Positions 17,408 through 26,158 of a stretch of 64,000 bases of DNA are shown in pieces; the first letter of the stretch is position 1; every line of letters starts with the position of its first letter. The notes beneath the pieces are model-generated. The model was given only the letters and a program-made list of their open reading frames with translations, did no database searches and was not told where the DNA came from. The DNA lies in assembly GCA_903855945.1 (NCBI GenBank), contig CAIOAK010000179.1, positions 1 through 64,000 on the forward strand. The letters run 5' to 3'. The position numbers and the translations under genes were made by a program. Source of the DNA: an uncultured Anaeromyxobacter sp. (GTDB taxonomy: Bacteria > Myxococcota > Myxococcia > Myxococcales > Anaeromyxobacteraceae).

Positions 17408-19968
17408 TGGCGATCGAAGCCCCCCTGGCCGCGCTCCTCCCCGCTCCCGGCGAACCCGCCCTCGACGACGGGCAGGTGCTCGACCGCTTCGTCTCCTGGG
17501 CGACCGCCTCGGGGCTCACCCTCTACCCCGCGCAGGAGGAGGCCATCCTGGAACTCCTCGGAGGCCAGCACGTCGTGCTCGCCACTCCCACCGGGTCGGG
17601 GAAGTCGATGGTGGCGAGCTTCCTCCACTTCCAGGCGATGGCCCGCGGGGAGCGCTCCTTCTACACCTGCCCCATCAAGGCGCTCGTGAACGAGAAGTTC
17701 TTCGACCTCTGCCGCCTCTTCGGCCCCGAGAACGTGGGCATGATGACCGGGGACGGGGCGGTGAACCGGGACGCCCCCATCATCTGCTGCACCGCCGAGA
17801 TCCTCATGAACCTGGCGCTCCGCGAGGCGCGCCCGCGGGTTGACGCCGTGGTGATGGACGAGTTCCACTACTACGGCGACCGGGACCGCGGAGTGGCCTG
17901 GCAGGTCCCGCTCCTGCTCCTCGACCGGGCCCGCTTCCTCCTCATGTCGGCCACGCTGGGCGAGGTGGCGACCATCTCGGAGGGGCTCCTCACCCTCACC
18001 GGCCGCCGGACCGCCGAGGTCCGGAGCGACGAGCGCCCCGTGCCGCTCGACTTCATCTGGCAGGAGACCCCGCTCCACGAGACCCTGGAGGAGCTGGTCA
18101 CGGCCGGGCGGGCGCCGGTGTACCTGGTCAATTTCACCCAGCGTGCAGCAGCCGAGCAGGCGCAGAACCTCATGTCGGCCCGCTTCTCCTCCCGGGAGGA
18201 GAAGGCGCGCGTCCAGGAGGCGCTCACCGGCTTCCGGTTCGACACCCCCTTCGGGAAGGACCTGCAGCGCTACCTGCGCCACGGAGTCGGGCTGCACCAC
18301 GCCGGGCTCCTGCCCAAGTACCGGCTCCTCGTGGAGAAGCTGGCCCAGCAGGGACTTCTCAAGGTGGTGTCGGGCACCGACACGCTCGGCATGGGGGTGA
18401 ACATCCCCATCCGGACGGTGCTCTTCACCCAGCTCTGCAAGTTCGACGGCGAGAAGACCGCCCTCCTCTCCGCCCGCGACTTCCGGCAGATCGCCGGACG
18501 GGCCGGGCGCAAGGGGTTCGACGAGCGCGGCTACGTCGTCGCCCAGGCTCCCGAGCACGTCATCGAGAACAAGCGCATCGCCGAGAAGCAGGCGGCCGGG
18601 AAGAAGGTCGAGAAGAAGAAGCCGCCGCAGAAGGGGTTCGTGCCCTGGGACCGGAACACCTTCGAGCGGCTCCAGACGAGGGCGCCCGAGGCGCTGGAGA
18701 GCCGGTTCGAGGTCACCTTCGGCCTGCTCCTCAACCTGCTGCAGGGGGAGACCGGGAAGCGCGGCGGAGGGTACGGCCGGCTCGTGGAGCTCATCGGCCG
18801 CTCCCACGGCAGCGACGTCCTGCGATCGCGCCACCGGCGGCTGGCGGCCCAGCGCTTCCGGACCCTGCGGATGGCGGGGCTCCTGGAGCTGCACGCGGTG
18901 GAGGGCTACCGCGGACGCCACGTGCGCCCGGCGCGCGGGCTGCAGCACGACTTCTCGCTCTTCCACACCCTCTCGCTCTACCTGCTCGACAGCCTGCCCC
19001 GCATCGACCCGCAGCGGGAGACCTACGCCCTCGACGTGCTCACCCAGGTCGAGTCGATCCTGGAGGATCCCGACGTGGTCCTCTGGAAGCAGCTCGATCG
19101 GGCCCGGGGCGAGGCGGTGGCCCGGATGAAGGCGGAGGGGAAGGAGTACGACGAGCGCATGGCGGAGCTGGAGCACGTCGAGTACCCGAAGCCCAACGCC
19201 GAGTTCGTCTACGCCACCTTCAACGCCTTCGCCGCCCTGCACCCCTGGGTGGGGAAGGAGAACATCCGCCCCAAGTCGGTGGCGCGGGAGATGGTCGAGC
19301 GGGCCATGTCCTTCAACGACTACGTCCGCGAGTACGAGCTGCAGCGCAGCGAGGGGGTCCTGCTCCGCTACCTCTCGGAGGCCTACAAGACGCTCGTCCA
19401 GACCGTACCGGAGACCTACCGGGACGAGGCGATGGAGGACGTGCTCGTCTTCCTGCGCACCACGGTGCGCGGGGTGGACTCGAGCCTCCTCGACGAGTGG
19501 GAGCGGATGCGCGCGGGCGATGGTGCGGCCACGCCGGTCCGCGCCACCGGCCCCGAGGTGGCACCCGCCGCGCCCGCCTACGCGCTCGACCCGGCCACCA
19601 ACCCGCGGGGGTTCGCGGCCCGTGTCCGCGCCGACCTGCACCGGCTGCTCGGTGCGCTGTCGCGACGGTCGTTCGAGGAGGCCGCCACGCTCGTCCGGCA
19701 GCGAGCCGGGGAGGAATGGACGCCGCGCCGGATGGAGGACGCGATGGCGCCCTACTGGGCGGAGCACTCCCGCATCGACGTCACGCCGCGCGCACGCCGC
19801 CCCGACAACACCTTCCTGGAGGAGCTCGTGCCGCGCCGGTGGAAGGCCGTCCAGCGCATCGTCGACGAGGCGGGCGAGGTGGACTGGATGGTCGAGTGCC
19901 AGGTGGACCTCGAGACCCCGCCGGGCCCCGACGAGCCCCTGGTGGAACTGGTTCGCGTCGCCACGTAG
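17407..19968 (+). CDS. DEAD/DEAH-box Ski2-like helicase with DUF3516 C-terminal region
   Basis: An 853-residue superfamily 2 helicase. Walker A is PTGSGKSM near residue 59, motif II is DEFHYYGD, motif III is MSATLGE, and motif VI is QIAGRAGRKG. A Lys-rich insertion (KKVEKKKPP) and a long C-terminal region of the DUF3516 type follow. The architecture resembles Ski2/Mtr4-like RNA helicases, including the LHHAGLLPKYR and SGTDTLGMGVN blocks. It likely unwinds structured RNA with ATP in the cytoplasm. The ATG shares its first base with the previous stop, continuing the chain of coupled genes that starts at 13513, though a functional link to the pilus-type ATPase is not obvious. Confidence 0.9.
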   Translation: MAIEAPLAALLPAPGEPALDDGQVLDRFVSWATASGLTLYPAQEEAILELLGGQHVVLATPTGSGKSMVASFLHFQAMARGERSFYTCPIKALVNEKFFDLCRLFGPENVGMMTGDGAVNRDAPIICCTAEILMNLALREARPRVDAVVMDEFHYYGDRDRGVAWQVPLLLLDRARFLLMSATLGEVATISEGLLTLTGRRTAEVRSDERPVPLDFIWQETPLHETLEELVTAGRAPVYLVNFTQRAAAEQAQNLMSARFSSREEKARVQEALTGFRFDTPFGKDLQRYLRHGVGLHHAGLLPKYRLLVEKLAQQGLLKVVSGTDTLGMGVNIPIRTVLFTQLCKFDGEKTALLSARDFRQIAGRAGRKGFDERGYVVAQAPEHVIENKRIAEKQAAGKKVEKKKPPQKGFVPWDRNTFERLQTRAPEALESRFEVTFGLLLNLLQGETGKRGGGYGRLVELIGRSHGSDVLRSRHRRLAAQRFRTLRMAGLLELHAVEGYRGRHVRPARGLQHDFSLFHTLSLYLLDSLPRIDPQRETYALDVLTQVESILEDPDVVLWKQLDRARGEAVARMKAEGKEYDERMAELEHVEYPKPNAEFVYATFNAFAALHPWVGKENIRPKSVAREMVERAMSFNDYVREYELQRSEGVLLRYLSEAYKTLVQTVPETYRDEAMEDVLVFLRTTVRGVDSSLLDEWERMRAGDGAATPVRATGPEVAPAAPAYALDPATNPRGFAARVRADLHRLLGALSRRSFEEAATLVRQRAGEEWTPRRMEDAMAPYWAEHSRIDVTPRARRPDNTFLEELVPRRWKAVQRIVDEAGEVDWMVECQVDLETPPGPDEPLVELVRVAT

Positions 19969-19976
19969 CCAGGGCG

Positions 19977-20924
19977 CTACGCGAAGTAGAGCGCGAGCCC
20001 CGCCACCCCGGCGAGGCCGATCCCCATCGCCACGAGGTAGAGGAGCGAGGCGAACGCCGCCTTGGGAAGGGTGAGGCGCCAGCGCTGCCCGTAGACCCGG
20101 CGCAGCGCGAAGAGGAACCAGGCGGGGAGCGACAGGCCCAGCACCGCGGAGAGGAACTCCCGCACCCCTCCCTCGGGCAGGAACCGCACCAGGAACAGCA
20201 TCGTGAAGATGGTGAAGGCGAAGGCGTGGAGGTGCAGCGCGAGCACCACGTGCTCGGAGAACCAGCGGCGGGGCCACAGGAGCGCCAGGATGAGCACCGC
20301 GGCCGGCACGAGGAAGAACATCACCCGGGGGATCCACTCCCGGAAGGCAGCCTGGACCCGGGTGACGGCCTCCTCGCGCGACATCGCCTCGAAGGCCTTC
20401 CACCGGTCGTCGACGGTCCGCCCCAGCCAGCCCCGCGTGCGCAGCTTCTCGTGCTGCTCCGCGGTGCCCGTCGGGACCACCGACCGGGCGTCGTCGGCAG
20501 TGCCCTCCTGCGTCGCCTCCGCCCGTTCCGCCTCGTCCTGCGACTCATCGAACCGGAAGGCCGGCGACACGTCGGCGGAGAAGGAGGTCGCGAGGAAGAA
20601 GACGAAGCTCGTGAGCAGGTAGAGCCGGAGCGGGGAGCTGAATCGGGCTCGGCGGCCGGTCGTCCATTCGACGGTGAGCAGGCCGGGCCGGAAGAGGAAT
20701 GGGAGCACCGTCCGGGCCACGCGGGAATCGAGCGAGAGGCCGTCCTCCACGGCGTCGAGCGCCAGGTCGCGCGCGGGGATGCGCATGTCCACGTTCCGCT
20801 GCCCGCAGGCAGCGCAGAAGGCGTCCACCTGCGTCGAGCCGCAGTTCAGGCAGGCGGTGGGGCGCGGGCGGGTCTCGCGGACGGGGGTCAGGAACGCTCC
20901 GGTTCGGCCCGGGCTCCTTGACAC
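19977..20924 (-). CDS. DUF3667 domain-containing membrane protein with N-terminal zinc ribbon
   Basis: About 315 residues. An N-terminal CLNCGSTQ...CAACGQ zinc ribbon is followed by a helical segment (ARDLALDAVEDGLSLDSR, TVLPFLFRPGLLTVEWTTGRRARF) typical of DUF3667, then about five membrane helices with a soluble acidic loop between helices 1 and 2. The family is of unknown function. The start is uncertain: I use the GTG at 20922-20924, which places the zinc ribbon near the N terminus as in relatives, but it has no clear Shine-Dalgarno. It converges on the helicase gene and diverges from the small gene at 20954. Confidence 0.78.
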   Translation of the reverse strand: MSRSPGRTGAFLTPVRETRPRPTACLNCGSTQVDAFCAACGQRNVDMRIPARDLALDAVEDGLSLDSRVARTVLPFLFRPGLLTVEWTTGRRARFSSPLRLYLLTSFVFFLATSFSADVSPAFRFDESQDEAERAEATQEGTADDARSVVPTGTAEQHEKLRTRGWLGRTVDDRWKAFEAMSREEAVTRVQAAFREWIPRVMFFLVPAAVLILALLWPRRWFSEHVVLALHLHAFAFTIFTMLFLVRFLPEGGVREFLSAVLGLSLPAWFLFALRRVYGQRWRLTLPKAAFASLLYLVAMGIGLAGVAGLALYFA

Positions 20925-20953
20925 CCCCGGGGGACGGGTCCAAGGGTAGCAGC

Positions 20954-21319
20954 ATGTTCTCCGCAAGGCAGCCGAGCCCTGGGCGTACCTGGCCGCGTGG
21001 GCAGCGGTTCGTGCTCTCGCCGCCCGGCATCGATGCCGAGGCCAGCTACCGGGGCGCGGTGACGTCCGTCCGCTCCATGGGGCGGGACGCGCTGACGCTG
21101 GCCGAGCGGCGCTGGGCCGAACCGCTCGGTCTCCTCCCCACGGACGGGATCGTGATGGCGGAGATCCGGCACGGCCGGACGGCGCTCGCCGACATCGCGC
21201 GGTCGCTCGACGCGTGCGGAACGCCGGCCGCCCAGGTCCGGGAGGCCGTCGACCGGCTGGTGGAGAAGGGGCTGGTGGAGGCGCTGCCGCCGCCCGGCCC
21301 TCCCAGCGCCCGGGCCTGA
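20954..21319 (+). CDS. Small protein with possible winged-helix domain
   Basis: A 121-residue protein, not recognised. After a short basic N terminus, the segment from about residue 45 on (ALTLAERRWAEPLGLLPTDGI, then a helix ending DIARSLDACG, then VREAVDRLVEKGLVEAL) has the helix-turn-helix and wing spacing of a DprA- or MarR-like winged helix. The last part, REAVDRLVEKGLV, looks like a recognition helix and wing. Such domains are common at the ends of myxobacterial DUF4388-type regulators; here it stands alone. The ATG at 20954 is 30 bases from the divergent DUF3667 gene start. Coding status is supported by the uninterrupted frame and position between convergent and divergent genes, not by homology. 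Confidence 0.55.
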   Translation: MFSARQPSPGRTWPRGQRFVLSPPGIDAEASYRGAVTSVRSMGRDALTLAERRWAEPLGLLPTDGIVMAEIRHGRTALADIARSLDACGTPAAQVREAVDRLVEKGLVEALPPPGPPSARA

Positions 21320-21338
21320 CGGCGCCCGCCGCCTTCAT

Positions 21339-21713
21339 TCACTCCAGGTCACTACGACTGCTCTTCCTCTCGGAGGTCCGGCGCTTCTCGGCGAGCCGCC
21401 GCTCCTTCGCACCGCGCGTGGGCTTCGTGGCGACCCGGCGGCGGGGAACGTGGGAGAGGGTCTGCAGTCGCTCCCGCAGGCGGGTGAGCGCCGCCGAGCG
21501 GTTCTGGGCCTGGCTGCGCCGTTCGGTGGCCGTGACGGTGACCCCGGTGGGGCGGTGGTGGAGGCGAACCCCGCTCTCGGTCTTGTTCCGGTGCTGACCC
21601 CCGGGGCCGGAGGCGATGAAGAACTCCTCCTCGCACTCGGCGGAGAGGGCCTCGGCCGGCAGGGCGAGGGAGCGCCGGGCGGCCGCCCGGATGGCGGGGG
21701 AGACCTCCGTCAC
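21339..21713 (-). CDS. Short class-I release-factor-like protein (GGQ domain)
   Basis: A 124-residue protein consisting only of the peptidyl-tRNA hydrolase domain of class-I release factors. The catalytic GGQ sits in ASGPGGQHRNKTESGV, followed by the VTVTATERRSQAQNR block and a basic, probably unstructured tail (KERRLAEKRRTSERK) like that of ribosome-rescue factors. ArfB proteins usually have SSGPGGQxVNK. The HRNKTESGVRL form here is closer to RF2-like and mitochondrial rescue-factor proteins, so I avoid the name arfB. It probably releases peptides from stalled ribosomes. The gene is 4 bases from the LolD-like ATPase stop and on the same strand. Confidence 0.85.
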   Translation of the reverse strand: MTEVSPAIRAAARRSLALPAEALSAECEEEFFIASGPGGQHRNKTESGVRLHHRPTGVTVTATERRSQAQNRSAALTRLRERLQTLSHVPRRRVATKPTRGAKERRLAEKRRTSERKSSRSDLE

Positions 21714-21717
21714 GGGC

Positions 21718-22428
21718 TCACCGCGCCCCTCTCCGCTCGTCGGAGACCACCCGTCCGTCCACGATCTCGATGATCCGGTCGGTCCGCTCGGCGAGCCTGC
21801 GGTCGTGGGTGACGACGAGGAAGGTCACCCCCTGGGCCTGGTTCACCTCGCGCAGGAGCGTGAAGACCTCGTCGGCGGTGTGGGTGTCGAGGTTCCCGGT
21901 GGGCTCGTCGGCGAGCACCACCTTGGGGTTCATGGCGAGGGAGCGGGCGATGGCCACCCGCTGCGCCTGACCTCCGGAGAGCGTGGTGGCGCGGGCCTCG
22001 GCGCGGGCCAGGAGGCCGACGCGGCCGAGCAGCGCCTGGGCGCACTCGCGCATCGACGGGTCGAACCGCCCCCGGTCGGCGGCCATGGGGATCATCACGT
22101 TCTCCAGCGCGGTGAACTCGGGCAGGAGGTGGTGGAACTGGAAGACGAAGCCCAGCGTCCGCCCCCGGCACCGGGTGAGGCCGTCGTCGTCGAGGCGGCC
22201 GGTGTCCTGACCGTCGAGGAGCACCCGCCCGCCGGTGGGCCGATCGAGCAGCCCCATGATGTGGAGCAGCGTGCTCTTCCCCGATCCGGACGGGCCCATG
22301 AGCGAGGCGAACTCGCCGCGACGGAGCGTGAGGTCCACCCCCCGGAGCACCTGGGCGCGCGCCTCCCCCTCCCCGAAGTCGCGGGTGATCCCCTCCAGCC
22401 GCATGACGTCGGCGGCCGCTTCACCCAT
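21718..22428 (-). CDS. ABC transporter ATP-binding protein, LolD/MacB type
   Basis: A 236-residue ATPase. Walker A is GPSGSGKST, the Q loop is in FQFHHLLPEFTALENV, the signature is LSGGQAQRVAIARSL, and Walker B is VVLADEPTGNLD with a following H-loop VVTHDRR. The sequence is typical of the LolD/MacB/FtsE cluster, which powers extraction of lipoproteins or export of peptides and macrolides by a mechanotransmission-type permease. The gene overlaps the end of the permease gene by 8 bases and is the third gene of the adaptor-permease-ATPase operon, which favours a MacAB-like export function over lipoprotein release. Confidence 0.9.
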   Translation of the reverse strand: MGEAAADVMRLEGITRDFGEGEARAQVLRGVDLTLRRGEFASLMGPSGSGKSTLLHIMGLLDRPTGGRVLLDGQDTGRLDDDGLTRCRGRTLGFVFQFHHLLPEFTALENVMIPMAADRGRFDPSMRECAQALLGRVGLLARAEARATTLSGGQAQRVAIARSLAMNPKVVLADEPTGNLDTHTADEVFTLLREVNQAQGVTFLVVTHDRRLAERTDRIIEIVDGRVVSDERRGAR

Positions 22429-23632
22429 AGCGGATCACCTCGGCCGGCTCGAGCCTGGCGGCGCGCCGGGCGGGGAACCAGGCGGCCAGCGTCCCGGTGA
22501 GGAGCGCCACGGCCGAGGCTCCCAGGTAGAGCCCCGGGGTGAGATCGACCGGGAAGAGGGGCTCACCCGTGGGGTTCCGGGCCAGGCCGGCGAAGGCGAT
22601 CGCCATCGCCGAGCCGATGAGGGCGCCCAGGATCGATCCGGCCCCCCCGACGAGCGCCCCCTCGAGCAGGAAGATGCGCTGCACCGCGCCCGTGGAGGTT
22701 CCGGTGGCCTTGAGGATCCCGATCTCCCGCGACTTCTGGATGACGGAGACCCCGAGGACGCTCGCGATCCCGAGCGCCACGGCCAGGACCACGAGCCCCT
22801 GGATCATCCAGCTCGAGGCCGACTGCGAGCGCAGTCCCACGAGCAGTTGCTGGTTCAGCTCCATCCAGCTGTCGGCACCGAGGCCGAAGCGTCTCGCGAT
22901 CTCCCGGGCCACGCGCTCGGCCTCGAAGATCTCGTCCACCTTCACCTCGATGGTCGTGGCCCCGCCCGGGATGTCGAGCATCGTCTGGGCGGAGCGGAGC
23001 GGGATGAACACCCAGCGGGCGTTCACCTCCTTGTTCCCGATGTCGAAGGTGCCGGCCACGGTGAAGACATCGCCGCGCCCCTCCGGCGTGGTGATCCGGA
23101 TCTTGTCCCCCACCACCACGCCCAGGTCGCTCGCCAGGGTGGAGCCGATGATGGCCTCGGCCCCCTCGAGCGCGAAGCGCCCCGACTTCATGCGGGGGAG
23201 GATGTCGATCACCTTCGCGAAGCTCTCCGGATCGATCCCCCGCAGGGCCACCGACTTCGTGGCCGGCCCGCGGCTCGCGAAGGCGGCGCCGGCCGCGGTG
23301 GGGGTGGCGGCGATCACGCCCGGGATGGCCGGGAGGGCCTTCAGCACCTGCTGCCACTGCTCGATGGAGCGGATGCGGTCGGGCACCTTCTCCACGTGGT
23401 CGGCCGTCGTCGCGTCGGAGGGGAGCGGCCGGGCCACCCGCTCCGGCGCCTTCACGAGGACGTGGGCCTGGGCCGAGAGGGTCTGGGACACGAGCGAGCG
23501 CTGCAGCCCGCTGATGAGCGCGGTGAGGAAGATGAGGACCGCCACGCCCACCGTGGTGCCCCCGAGCACGAGCGCGGTCTGGGCCTTCCCCTCGCGGAGG
23601 TACCGGATGGCGATGAACCACTCGAATCGCAT
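22421..23632 (-). CDS. ABC transporter permease, LolC/MacB-type (FtsX fold)
   Basis: A 403-residue permease with the four-helix FtsX/MacB topology: one N-terminal helix (residues about 18-42), a large periplasmic MacB-like domain (about 45-265), and three C-terminal helices that end with AWFPARRAARLEPAEVIRYG, the conserved closing motif of this family. Together with the ATPase downstream and the HlyD-like adaptor upstream it forms a complete tripartite-type exporter minus the outer-membrane channel. MacB normally fuses ATPase and permease; here they are separate. The substrate is unknown. Confidence 0.9.
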   Translation of the reverse strand: MRFEWFIAIRYLREGKAQTALVLGGTTVGVAVLIFLTALISGLQRSLVSQTLSAQAHVLVKAPERVARPLPSDATTADHVEKVPDRIRSIEQWQQVLKALPAIPGVIAATPTAAGAAFASRGPATKSVALRGIDPESFAKVIDILPRMKSGRFALEGAEAIIGSTLASDLGVVVGDKIRITTPEGRGDVFTVAGTFDIGNKEVNARWVFIPLRSAQTMLDIPGGATTIEVKVDEIFEAERVAREIARRFGLGADSWMELNQQLLVGLRSQSASSWMIQGLVVLAVALGIASVLGVSVIQKSREIGILKATGTSTGAVQRIFLLEGALVGGAGSILGALIGSAMAIAFAGLARNPTGEPLFPVDLTPGLYLGASAVALLTGTLAAWFPARRAARLEPAEVIRYG

Positions 23633-23640
23633 GGCGGCGC

Positions 23641-24849
23641 CTACCGAGCCGGCCCGGTGCGGACGCGCCGCCCCGGCCCCACCGGGTCGGCCGGGGAGAC
23701 CACGGCCTCCCCTGTCGTGAGCCCGGAGAGCACCTGCACCACGCCGTCGCCCCGGATGCCGAGCTTCACGGGCTGTCTCTCCGTCTTCCCTCCGCGCACC
23801 ACGAGCACCCAGGGATCCCTGGCGGCGTCCCGGACCGCAGCCGCCGGCAGGACGAGCGCCTCCCCGTCCCGACCGGTCTCCACGTTCACCGAGACGGTCA
23901 TGTCCGGCCGGAGGAAGGGGGGCGGGTCCTTCACGTCGAGCTTCACCTCGACAGTGCCCCGGGAGAGATCGACGGCGGGGGAGATGTAGGCCACCCGGGC
24001 GGGGAAGGCCCGGTCCGGGAAGGCGTCGGCCGACGCGGTGGCCGGCTGCCCGAGCCGGAGCTGGGCCAGGTTCTTCTCGTCCGGCTGCACGGAGAGCTGC
24101 GTCTCCCCGTCGCGGGCCACCACGAGCACCGGCCGGCCGGGCTGGACCACGTCCCCCGGCTCCACGTCCCGCTCGGTGACGACACCGGCGGCCGGCGCCC
24201 GCACCGAGAGCTGGTCGAGCCGCGCGGCTGCGGCCTGCTCGGCTCCCCGCGCCTGCTCGCTCGCGGCCTTCGCAGCGCGCCGATCGGCTCCCGAGGCGGC
24301 GGCGCTGGCCTGGATCCGCGCCTGCGCGACCTGGCTCGCGGCCAGATCGCGGGCCTGGACGGCGTCGTCGAGGTCGGAGCGGCTGACCGAGCCGGCCTCG
24401 GCCAGCGTCCGCTGCCGGGTGAGCTTGAGCTCGGTCTGGGCGAGTCGGAGCTCGGCCTGCCGGAGCCCCTCGGAGGTGACCTGGACCGACACCACCTCCA
24501 CCTGCTCCAGCCGGGCCGCGGCCTGCGCTGCGGCCGCCCGCGCCTGGGCGAGCGCCGCCCGCGCCTCCACGTCGTCGAGCTGGAGGAGCAGGTCGCCGGC
24601 CTTCACCCGGTCCCCCTTCTCGACGGGGACGCGCACCACCCGCCCCACCACCACGCTCCCCACCTGGATGCGGGCCGGCGCCAGCACCCGGCCGCTCGCC
24701 ACCACCCGCTGCACGAGGTCGTGCCGCTCCACGGGGTAGACCGGCACCCGCGGACCCAGGAAGGCGCGGAGCGCCATCCCCAGGACGAGCACGGCCACCA
24801 CGCCGCCCAGGATGCGCCAGCGCCAGCGGCGAAAGGTCGGGGATGCCAT
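23641..24849 (-). CDS. Periplasmic adaptor (HlyD/MacA-type membrane fusion protein)
   Basis: A 402-residue membrane-fusion protein. A basic start (RRWRWR) and one membrane helix (residues about 13-30) anchor it. A lipoyl half (GSVVVGRVVRVPVEKGDRVKAGDLL) leads into an Ala/Gln-rich coiled-coil hairpin (about 90-225). The second lipoyl half (APAAGVVTERDVEPGDVVQPG), a beta-barrel and a membrane-proximal domain complete it. It should link the permease at 22421-23632 to an outer-membrane channel. The ATG lies only a few bases after the predicted transcription start and lacks a Shine-Dalgarno (see the promoter entry at 24859), so the operon may begin with a leaderless message. Confidence 0.92.
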   Translation of the reverse strand: MASPTFRRWRWRILGGVVAVLVLGMALRAFLGPRVPVYPVERHDLVQRVVASGRVLAPARIQVGSVVVGRVVRVPVEKGDRVKAGDLLLQLDDVEARAALAQARAAAAQAAARLEQVEVVSVQVTSEGLRQAELRLAQTELKLTRQRTLAEAGSVSRSDLDDAVQARDLAASQVAQARIQASAAASGADRRAAKAASEQARGAEQAAAARLDQLSVRAPAAGVVTERDVEPGDVVQPGRPVLVVARDGETQLSVQPDEKNLAQLRLGQPATASADAFPDRAFPARVAYISPAVDLSRGTVEVKLDVKDPPPFLRPDMTVSVNVETGRDGEALVLPAAAVRDAARDPWVLVVRGGKTERQPVKLGIRGDGVVQVLSGLTTGEAVVSPADPVGPGRRVRTGPAR

Positions 24850-24858
24850 GAAACGCAG

Positions 24859-24887
24859 AGTATAGGGTCGGTTCGAACCGGCGCGCG
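24859..24887 (-). promoter_or_regulatory. Candidate promoter with palindromic spacer for the MacAB-like exporter
   Basis: On the minus strand a TATACT -10 element (24859-24864) lies 9 bases upstream of the adaptor ATG. A perfect 12-bp palindrome CGGTTCGAACCG (24869-24880) sits in what would be the spacer between -10 and -35, the position used by MerR-type activators; a TetR-type repressor could use it as well. The -35 region (around 24882-24887) is poor, which is compatible with activator dependence. The regulator gene is not in the neighbourhood. Confidence 0.4.
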
Positions 24888-24978
24888 ACCCGGAAATCGG
24901 AAGTCGCGCTCCTCCTTTCCCGGCGCCCCGGGGCACCCGCCCGGCTAGACTCTCCCTCACCTTGCACCCGAGGTGCCG

Positions 24979-26145
24979 ATGGACTCGACCATGTGGGCGC
25001 TCGTCTACGATCGCAAGAAGGACCCCTGGAGCACCACCCGCGGCCTCCGCAAGGAGGAGGTGGCGCGACCGCAGCTCGACGTGAGCCGCGACCACCGCGA
25101 CGCCTCGATGGTGATCGTGAAGCCCCGATTCGCGGGATTCTGCGGGTCGGACCGGGGCATCTGGTTCCGCCGAGCCTTCGGCGACATGATCCAGTCCACC
25201 CTCTCGGCCGAGGGGAAGGACGCCCGGGTGATCGGCCACGAGCTGCTCGGCGAGGTGGTGGAGGCCGGGCCCGAGGCCACGCGCGACTTCGGGCTTCGCC
25301 CCGGCGACGTGGTCTCCACCGAGAGCCACATCATCTGCAACACCTGCTACCAGTGCCGCATCGGCGACAACCACGTCTGCGCCACCGATCGCATCATCGG
25401 GATCAGCCTGGACGGCTGCTTCGCCGAGTACGTGAAGCTCCCGGCCCAGGCCCTCTGGCCCACCGACGTCTCCAAGATCCGGCCCGAGGTGGCGGCGCTG
25501 CAGGAGCCCTTCGGGAACGCGGTCCACGCCTGCACCAAGGTGAACCTCCGCGGCAAGTCGGTGGCGATCATCGGCTGCGGAACCATCGGCCTCTTCGCCA
25601 TCGCGGTGGCCCGTGCGCTGGGCGCCCGGCAGGTGATCGGCGTCGAGCCCATGCGCTCCCACATCGAGATGGCGAAGAAGCTCGGGGCGGACGCCGTGGT
25701 CGAGCCCACCCGGACCACCGCGACCGCCTACGTCCACGACGAGGGGATCACCCGGGCCATCCACGACCTCACCGACGGTGTGGGGGTGGACGTGGCGCTG
25801 GAGATGTCCGGCTCCAACGCGGCCCTCAACACCGCCATCTCGGCGGTGCGGCGCGGCGGCCACGTGATCCTCTTCGGGCTGAAGAGCGGCGAGGCGGTCA
25901 TCGAGAGCCTGGAGCGGGTCATCGTGGACGGCATCAGCCTCCACGCGGTGGTGGGGCGCCGCATCTTCGAGACCTGGCACATCACCCGCAACCTCCTCGA
26001 GTCCACGCGCCCCAACATCCAGGAGCAGATCTGGAAGGTGATCCTGCAGGAGGGCCGGGACACCATCGTGCCCTTCTCCAGCTGGGAGGCCGGTCCGTTC
26101 GAGGAGCGCATCCAGGCCCATCCGAAGGTGCTCATCCGGTTCTAG
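24979..26145 (+). CDS. tdh: Zinc-dependent medium-chain dehydrogenase, threonine 3-dehydrogenase-like
   Basis: A 388-residue medium-chain alcohol dehydrogenase. The catalytic zinc ligands are in FAGFCGSD and IGHELLGEV, the structural zinc site is the four-cysteine [15 protein letters not shown], and the Rossmann motif is [10 protein letters not shown]. It is longer than E. coli Tdh (341 residues). The assignment to L-threonine to 2-amino-3-ketobutyrate oxidation rests on the kbl gene 13 bases downstream; the sequence alone would only say polyol/threonine dehydrogenase. ATG at 24979 is preferred over GTG at 24973 because a GAGG lies 5 bases before it. Confidence 0.85.
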   Translation: MDSTMWALVYDRKKDPWSTTRGLRKEEVARPQLDVSRDHRDASMVIVKPRFAGFCGSDRGIWFRRAFGDMIQSTLSAEGKDARVIGHELLGEVVEAGPEATRDFGLRPGDVVSTESHIICNTCYQCRIGDNHVCATDRIIGISLDGCFAEYVKLPAQALWPTDVSKIRPEVAALQEPFGNAVHACTKVNLRGKSVAIIGCGTIGLFAIAVARALGARQVIGVEPMRSHIEMAKKLGADAVVEPTRTTATAYVHDEGITRAIHDLTDGVGVDVALEMSGSNAALNTAISAVRRGGHVILFGLKSGEAVIESLERVIVDGISLHAVVGRRIFETWHITRNLLESTRPNIQEQIWKVILQEGRDTIVPFSSWEAGPFEERIQAHPKVLIRF

Positions 26146-26158
26146 CCAGGAGGCTCCC

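Noticed and set aside
20918-20951. TTGACA at 20918-20923 as a promoter for the gene at 20954
   Set aside because: No -10 element lies at 16-18 bases (the sequence there is CAAGGG), and the CCCCCGGGGG palindrome makes the match unconvincing.
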